Assembly (NCBI GenBank): GCA_003694775.1
Contig: RFJV01000667.1
Span: 1-10,120, forward strand
DNA: 10,120 bases
Source: Chloroflexota bacterium
GTDB lineage: Bacteria; Chloroflexota; Anaerolineae; 4572-78; J111
Direction of reading: 5' to 3'
Shown: piece after piece, positions 6,701 to 10,120 of the stretch
Numbering within the stretch: the stretch's first letter is position 1
Layout: each line of letters starts with the position of its first letter
The notes under the pieces: generated by a model
What the model saw: the letters and a program-made list of their open reading frames with translations, nothing else
Database searches by the model: none
What the model was told of the DNA's origin: nothing
Position numbers and translations under genes: made by a program

Positions 6701-7925
6701 GGCCCTCCTGCGGATTTTCCTGTGGCTGGCGGCCCTGCCGCTGATGGCGGTCATCCTGGGGCTGTACATGGCCTTTGGCGGCGTCACCACCGACGTGCTG
6801 GTCGCCACGGCCATTCTGGCGGTGGGCACTCTGCTCAGCAACCTGTCCGACGGGCTGACGGCCATTTTCTACGCCCACGAAAAAGCAGAATACCCGGCGG
6901 CCATTGCCTCGGTCACCGCGCTGACGCGCGTCAGCGTGGGCGCGCTGGTGCTCCTGCTGGGCTGGGGCATCATTGGCCTGGCCGGCGCGTCGCTGGTCGC
7001 CAACCTGGTTGCCTTCATTACCCTGGCCTACATTATGACGGTCAAAATCTACCGCCCCTGGCTGGAAGCGGACCGGTCGCTCCAGCGGGAGATGATGGCC
7101 GAAAGCCTGCCCCTGATGCTCAACCACCTGCTGGCGACCATCTTCTTCCGCATTGATGTATTCATTCTCAAACCCACCTGGGGCGATAACAGCGTGGGGT
7201 TTTACAACGCGGCCTACAAATACATCGACGGCATCAATGTCATTCCCCAGTACTTCACCCTGGCGATTTTTCCGCTGATGAGCCGTTTTGCCGCCGGGTC
7301 GCGGGAGTCGCTGGTGCGGGCCTACATTCTGAGCCTGCGCCTGCTGATGCTGTTGGCCCTGCCGCTGGCGGTCGGCACGCCCTTTGTGGCCCGCGAGCTG
7401 ATTCTCTTTCTGGCCGGCGAGCGATTCCTGCCGGATTCGATGATTGTTCTGCAAATCCTCATCTGGTTTCTGCCCTTCAGCTTCATCAACCAGGTAACCC
7501 AGTACGTGCTGATTGCCGTCAACCAACAGCGCCACCTGACGCGGGCCTTCATCATCGGGGTGCTGTTCAACCTGGTGACCAACCTGATTTTCATTCCCCT
7601 TTACGGCTACCGGGCCGCGGCAGTGACCACCATCCTGTCTGAGTGGGCCTTGCTGATTCCGTTCTACCGGCTGGTGCGGGCCAATCTGTGCACCGTGCCC
7701 TGGCTGGACGTGGTCTGGCGACCCGCCGCGGCCGCGGGGGTGATGGGCGCGGTGCTGTGGCTCATCGGCGATGTCAACTTTCTGCTCACGGTGCTGGTGG
7801 CGGGTGGGGTTTACTTTGCCGTCCTGGCCGCGGTGGGTGGCCTGCGCCAGCCGGATATGCACGTGGTCTGGCGGGCTATCCCGGTACGGCGGCTGAGGGA
7901 GCGTCTGGGCCGCGGGCCGGCCTGA
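3717..7925 (+). CDS. YfhO-type glycosyltransferase fused to Wzx-type flippase
   Basis: A 1402-residue polytopic membrane protein made of two whole families. Residues 1 to about 905 are YfhO-like: a first membrane helix (about 10-26), a large outer loop with LLPADNL (Asp38), LLSDLVLENY (Asp65) and PLWDPYIFSGHP, many further helices, an extracytoplasmic domain (about 595-870) with DTYFPGW (812-818) and ADGTFRAV, then a last helix (about 880-900). Family members such as YfhO transfer sugars from polyprenyl phosphate to cell-surface polymers. Residues about 913-1400 resemble polysaccharide flippases (Wzx/RfbX, MATE-like fold), with SPVKRIAKNS at the junction and roughly 12-14 helices. Each half is full length for its family, so this is a true fusion rather than a remnant. 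The TTG start has AAGGAG eight bases upstream. Two minisatellites are inserted in frame. The 3' end overlaps the convergent gene by 50 nt. Sugar and acceptor are unknown. Confidence 0.88.
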   Translation: MFKAVHRRDLLAALILLIPPLLLFWPVTVGPYTLLPADNLFAFEPWASYREQSGVGLPQNQLLSDLVLENYVWKKFIRESIAAGEIPLWDPYIFSGHPFLANGQHSGLYPFSILFYLLPLSKAYGWFTVSQLWLAGLAMYVFLRVLRANRLAALTAGLVFSMSGFFVFRVVFTMIIAAAAWLPLVLAMIEMVVRKQEEKGLAGYSPIPYIAGGALALGLQALAGHVEMTYYTLLVAGFYAVCRLFILWRRQASFRFVWRLGLWLAAMVVLGLGLAAVQLVPMYEIVTQNFRGDAVTLAQVRGWALPWRRLISFFIPHFFGSSAHHGYFDLLTWRYLPLGLNAHGQINPLCPHCTTWDVKTSVEAGAYAGILPLALAGLAIASAVRTISNLQSPIPQSPNLQSPTLIFAALGLLSLLFAFGTPLYALLFYGLPGWDQLHSPFRWIFPYTLSLAVLAGLGVDLLSRQVSAAPGRLADRSGFLYRLSLAAGWMLFWGGLAGTVLMLVALFVPGPFIAAATAVFNRSGLAQNAFASGRQFMGYQWPNLFKFFLMTTAAGAVLRVARCPIFLRRIPAWQWLAPVIITVDLLLSGAGFNPAVNPALLHFEPQVARWLKDRQAGDPYFRITSFDTPEGRGNKVFLANAGMYYNLFDVRGYDSIIPAAYARFMQVIQPNGDLLFNRIGPVYHPGYDALDSALLDLLGVRYVLTTVDIPNPGYRLVYDREIRVYENTDALPRAFLVYQTAPPGDDLALTLRSLNPRQTVILDGETNGLGRDLTPADAGQPAGPAVEITAYSGREVRLSVQVDRPAWLVLADTYFPGWRAYAAPQSPISQSPISNQPSSIVNQQSSIELTIHRADGTFRAVHLQPGRWEIRFRYSPRSFLLGVYGSFLSLAVLLFMAGYWSWGKLYRETETDSPVKRIAKNSVTPMVLALANRLIDFAFALLMLRILQPEGAGRYAFAVAFISMAEIITRYGLGTLATREVAADRSRTNRYLSNVALLRIFLWLAALPLMAVILGLYMAFGGVTTDVLVATAILAVGTLLSNLSDGLTAIFYAHEKAEYPAAIASVTALTRVSVGALVLLLGWGIIGLAGASLVANLVAFITLAYIMTVKIYRPWLEADRSLQREMMAESLPLMLNHLLATIFFRIDVFILKPTWGDNSVGFYNAAYKYIDGINVIPQYFTLAIFPLMSRFAAGSRESLVRAYILSLRLLMLLALPLAVGTPFVARELILFLAGERFLPDSMIVLQILIWFLPFSFINQVTQYVLIAVNQQRHLTRAFIIGVLFNLVTNLIFIPLYGYRAAAVTTILSEWALLIPFYRLVRANLCTVPWLDVVWRPAAAAGVMGAVLWLIGDVNFLLTVLVAGGVYFAVLAAVGGLRQPDMHVVWRAIPVRRLRERLGRGPA
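4874..4924 (+). repeat. In-frame minisatellite 1 (AATCTCC units)
   Basis: Seven tandem units, AATCTCC x2, AATCCCC, AATCCCCC x2, AATCTCC x2, total 51 bases, that is 17 codons. They encode a Ser/Pro/Gln/Asn-rich stretch (about residues 386-403) between two membrane segments of the YfhO half. The reading frame is kept although the unit lengths are 7 and 8. Confidence 0.9.
6190..6258 (+). repeat. In-frame minisatellite 2 (AATCTCC and AATCGTC units)
   Basis: About ten degenerate tandem units. The first four are of type AATCTCC/AATCGCC; the rest are AATCGTC and AATCAAC. They encode Ser/Gln/Asn/Pro-rich residues (about 825-848) seven residues after the DTYFPGW motif and shortly before ELTIHRADGTFRAV. 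In YfhO-type proteins this place is normally a short turn, so the repeat probably extends an exposed loop. Confidence 0.88.
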
Positions 7926-10120
7926 GCGCGGGGACAGCAGGCAAAGGCGCGTCCAGGCGGTCGAAAATCTGGCCGGCCTCCGCCAGATTTTCGGAGCGGG
8001 CCGGGTCGTCGGGGGGGAGAAAGCGGCTCATTTCGACCAGCACCAGCGCGGCATCGTACGGCATCCCTGACTGCCGGGCCGCGTGCCGGCTTTTTTGCCA
8101 CACGGCCCTGGCCTGGCCCGGCTTTCCGGCAAGCTGGAGGTAAAGTCCCTGCCACAAGCCCGCCCGCGGCCGGGCAATGGGAAAGTTGCGGGCAAACCGG
8201 CGGAGGACCTTCACCGCCTGCCGGGCCGCGGCCTGCGCCTGGGTGCTCTGCTCCCGTTCCCACAGCCTCAGCCAGACTTCCGCCACCGCGGCATACCCAT
8301 CCAGCGAAGAAAAAGAAGTTGGCGAGGAGCGGGCCATCAGCGCAAGGGCCGTTTCTGCCGCCTGTTTTGCCGCCTCAAACTGCCCCTGCCGCAAACGGGC
8401 CGCGGCCAGCAAGCCGTAGTGGCTGATGTCGGTGGTGGTATCGGTCAGCTTGAGCGGCAGGGCCAGCCCCAGCTCCAGCAGGTCAACCGCCTCGGCGGCA
8501 CGCCCCAGCGGAAGCAGATTGCTGGCCTGCCCGGACAGCGCCCACCGCTGAACCTGCACATCCCCCCGCTGAAGCGCCGACATATACATCTCGCGCCACA
8601 CCTCGATGCTTTGCCGGAACCGCCCGGCAAAATGCTCCTTCTGCGCCAGCATCACCAGACATTCATCCCGATGCCGGATATTTCCCAACCTGCGGTTGAG
8701 GATTGCGGCCTCGGTAGCCATGCGGGCCGCGGTCTCCCAATCCCCCACACCGCTGTAGTAGATGCTTCCCACTTCCAAAGTCCAGGCCAGCGCCGGTTGG
8801 TGCTCTATCTGCCGGGCCGTCGACACGGCCAGCCGGATGTAGTGCCGGGCCAGCCGGTGAAGCGGCACAAACCCCACTGCCAGCCCCAGGTTGGCATACA
8901 GCCGGGCCAGCTCCGGCGAAGGGGCCGCGGCTTCGGCCAGGTTCAGCCCTCTAAAAGCGGTGTACAGGGCCGGTACAGGCTGGGCGGCAAAGAAGTAAAT
9001 CTGCCCCAGCCGCTCAAAGGCGCGGGCGGCTTCCAGCAGAGGCCGGTCAGCCGGGCGGGGGGCCGCGGCGCGGCGACCGGACCGCGGCCGCCGCACCTGG
9101 TACCAGACCTGCCGGCCCAGCTCCCGCACCAGCCCCCAGCCCAGGGCCGGCTGTTTTTCCGGCATCGGGTTGTCCAGCCGGGCCAGCGCCTGCAGGTGAT
9201 AAGTTTTGCTCTCCGGCAAACGGCCCAGGCGGAAGCAGGCTTCGCCCAGCCGGCGCACCCAACCGGCCTGCTGAAGCGCGTCTCGCGGCCGGTCGTCGCC
9301 GGGCAGGCGCTCCAGCGCGGCCAGCGACTGCTCAAACAGCGTCACCAGCTCCGCAAAGCGGTTCTGCTGTTCCAGAAAATCGGCCAGCCCGTTAACGTAC
9401 GCCACCACGTCCGCGGACGGGCCGTGTTCGCAGGCCCACTGCCAGCCGGCCCACAGGTTGTCGATGTCGGGCGCCAGCTCGCTGGCGCGGGCCGCAGACT
9501 GCAAGCGGGCCAGGTAGTGGCGGCTGTGCCGCCGGCACACCTGGTGGTATTCATCGGTCTGCCGGCGCAGACGGTCCAGCAGAAACTGCCGCCACAGTTC
9601 GTGCAAACTGTAGCGACTGCCGGACATATGCAGGAACGATTGGTCGACCAGCACGGCCAGCAGTGAGGCCGGCGCCTGGGCGACCTGCCGGGCCGCGGGC
9701 GCGTCGAACCCGGCCCGAAACACGGCCAGCCGGGCAAAAATCTTCTGCTCCTCCGGCGGCAGACGCTCCCAGGCATGCCGCAGTACCGCGGCCAGACTGC
9801 GGTGCCGGTCCGGGAGATGGGTGGTTGAGGTGGTCAGGGAGTCGAGACCGCGGCGGACCTGGCGGTAAATTTCGGCGCAGGTGAGGGCGCGGGTCCAGGC
9901 CGCGGCCAGCTCCAGTCCCAGCGGCAAACCCTCCAGCAGACGGCACAGCCGGGCCAGCCAGGGCCGGTCTGCCGGACCGAGGGTGAAGTCGGGCCGGGTC
10001 CGGCGGGCGCAGTGCAGAAACATCTGCACCGCGTCGTACGCTTCGATATCGTCCGCCTCTTCGGGGGGGTAGTCCAGCCCGGTCAGCTCCAGGGTCCACT
10101 CCCAGGGCAGGTTCAGCCGC
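7876..10120 (-). CDS. NB-ARC/AfsR-type STAND ATPase with TPR repeats, 5' end outside window
   Basis: The last 747 residues of a large signalling protein; the frame is open to the window edge, so the GTG at 10029 is not the true start. Visible residues 1-75 are the end of an NB-ARC-like ATPase module: LNLPWEWTLELTGLDYP, then AYDAV.MFLHCARR, then GLPLGLELAAAW (64-75), the conserved GLPL region. A winged-helix segment follows with HRSLAAVLRHAW and FARLAVFRAGF (about 105-140), then LLAVLVDQSFLH and RYSLHELWRQF (about 160-185). From about 230 to 700 the protein is a helical solenoid of degenerate TPR-like repeats. Such proteins are often transcriptional activators with an N-terminal DNA-binding or effector domain, but that part, like the Walker motifs, is not in view. 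It is transcribed towards the flippase fusion and overlaps its end by 50 nt. Confidence 0.88.
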   Translation of the reverse strand, partial: RLNLPWEWTLELTGLDYPPEEADDIEAYDAVQMFLHCARRTRPDFTLGPADRPWLARLCRLLEGLPLGLELAAAWTRALTCAEIYRQVRRGLDSLTTSTTHLPDRHRSLAAVLRHAWERLPPEEQKIFARLAVFRAGFDAPAARQVAQAPASLLAVLVDQSFLHMSGSRYSLHELWRQFLLDRLRRQTDEYHQVCRRHSRHYLARLQSAARASELAPDIDNLWAGWQWACEHGPSADVVAYVNGLADFLEQQNRFAELVTLFEQSLAALERLPGDDRPRDALQQAGWVRRLGEACFRLGRLPESKTYHLQALARLDNPMPEKQPALGWGLVRELGRQVWYQVRRPRSGRRAAAPRPADRPLLEAARAFERLGQIYFFAAQPVPALYTAFRGLNLAEAAAPSPELARLYANLGLAVGFVPLHRLARHYIRLAVSTARQIEHQPALAWTLEVGSIYYSGVGDWETAARMATEAAILNRRLGNIRHRDECLVMLAQKEHFAGRFRQSIEVWREMYMSALQRGDVQVQRWALSGQASNLLPLGRAAEAVDLLELGLALPLKLTDTTTDISHYGLLAAARLRQGQFEAAKQAAETALALMARSSPTSFSSLDGYAAVAEVWLRLWEREQSTQAQAAARQAVKVLRRFARNFPIARPRAGLWQGLYLQLAGKPGQARAVWQKSRHAARQSGMPYDAALVLVEMSRFLPPDDPARSENLAEAGQIFDRLDAPLPAVPALRPARGPDAPSAAVPG

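Noticed and set aside
4329..7862. Long minus-strand open frames (631 and 536 codons) opposite the fusion gene
   Set aside because: They are antisense to a clear YfhO/Wzx protein, are rich in Gly, Gln, His and Arg, lack any recognisable domain, and follow from high GC codon bias.
8083..9666. Plus-strand open frame of 527 codons opposite the TPR gene
   Set aside because: Low-complexity Gln/Pro/Arg/Gly composition and no domain, while the minus strand encodes recognisable NB-ARC/TPR motifs.

Overview
The window is GC-rich bacterial chromosome that reads most like Chloroflexota, probably Anaerolineae. This is inferred from gene style only: a large YfhO-type membrane protein, an AfsR/NB-ARC-TPR protein, a receiver-DUF309 fusion, and 7-8 nt AATCTCC-type minisatellites. 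No rRNA or marker gene confirms it.

Layout. Positions 1-208 hold no gene but a row of strong hairpins. 209-1009 (minus) is a membrane-anchored N-acetylmuramoyl-L-alanine amidase. 1010-1310 is a divergent intergenic region with a degenerate inverted repeat and a near-consensus sigma70-type promoter. That promoter starts a plus-strand run of four genes: an OmpR/PhoB response regulator (1311-2030, GTG start), a pseudo-receiver-DUF309 protein overlapping it by one base (2030-2794), a polyprenol-phosphate sugar synthase of family GT2 (2860-3612), and a 1402-residue membrane protein (3717-7925). The last two are separated by an 81-nt element that can fold in two ways. From the right edge, a minus-strand STAND-type NB-ARC/TPR regulator (7876-10120, start outside the window) runs in and overlaps the tail of the large membrane gene by 50 nt.

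How the genes may work together. The 1402-residue protein joins two complete proteins: a YfhO-type GT-C glycosyltransferase (about residues 1-905) and a Wzx/RfbX-type lipid-linked saccharide flippase (about 913-1400). With the adjacent GT2 enzyme, two genes supply the three steps of an extracytoplasmic glycosylation system: load a sugar on polyprenyl phosphate inside, flip it, transfer it outside. This resembles CsbB-YfhO, but here the flippase is covalently attached to the transferase. The regulator pair upstream could control the module, though the gaps before the GT2 gene (65 nt) and the fusion gene (104 nt) leave internal regulation possible. The fusion gene also carries two in-frame minisatellites; the second lies in the predicted turn just after the YfhO 'YFPGW' motif.
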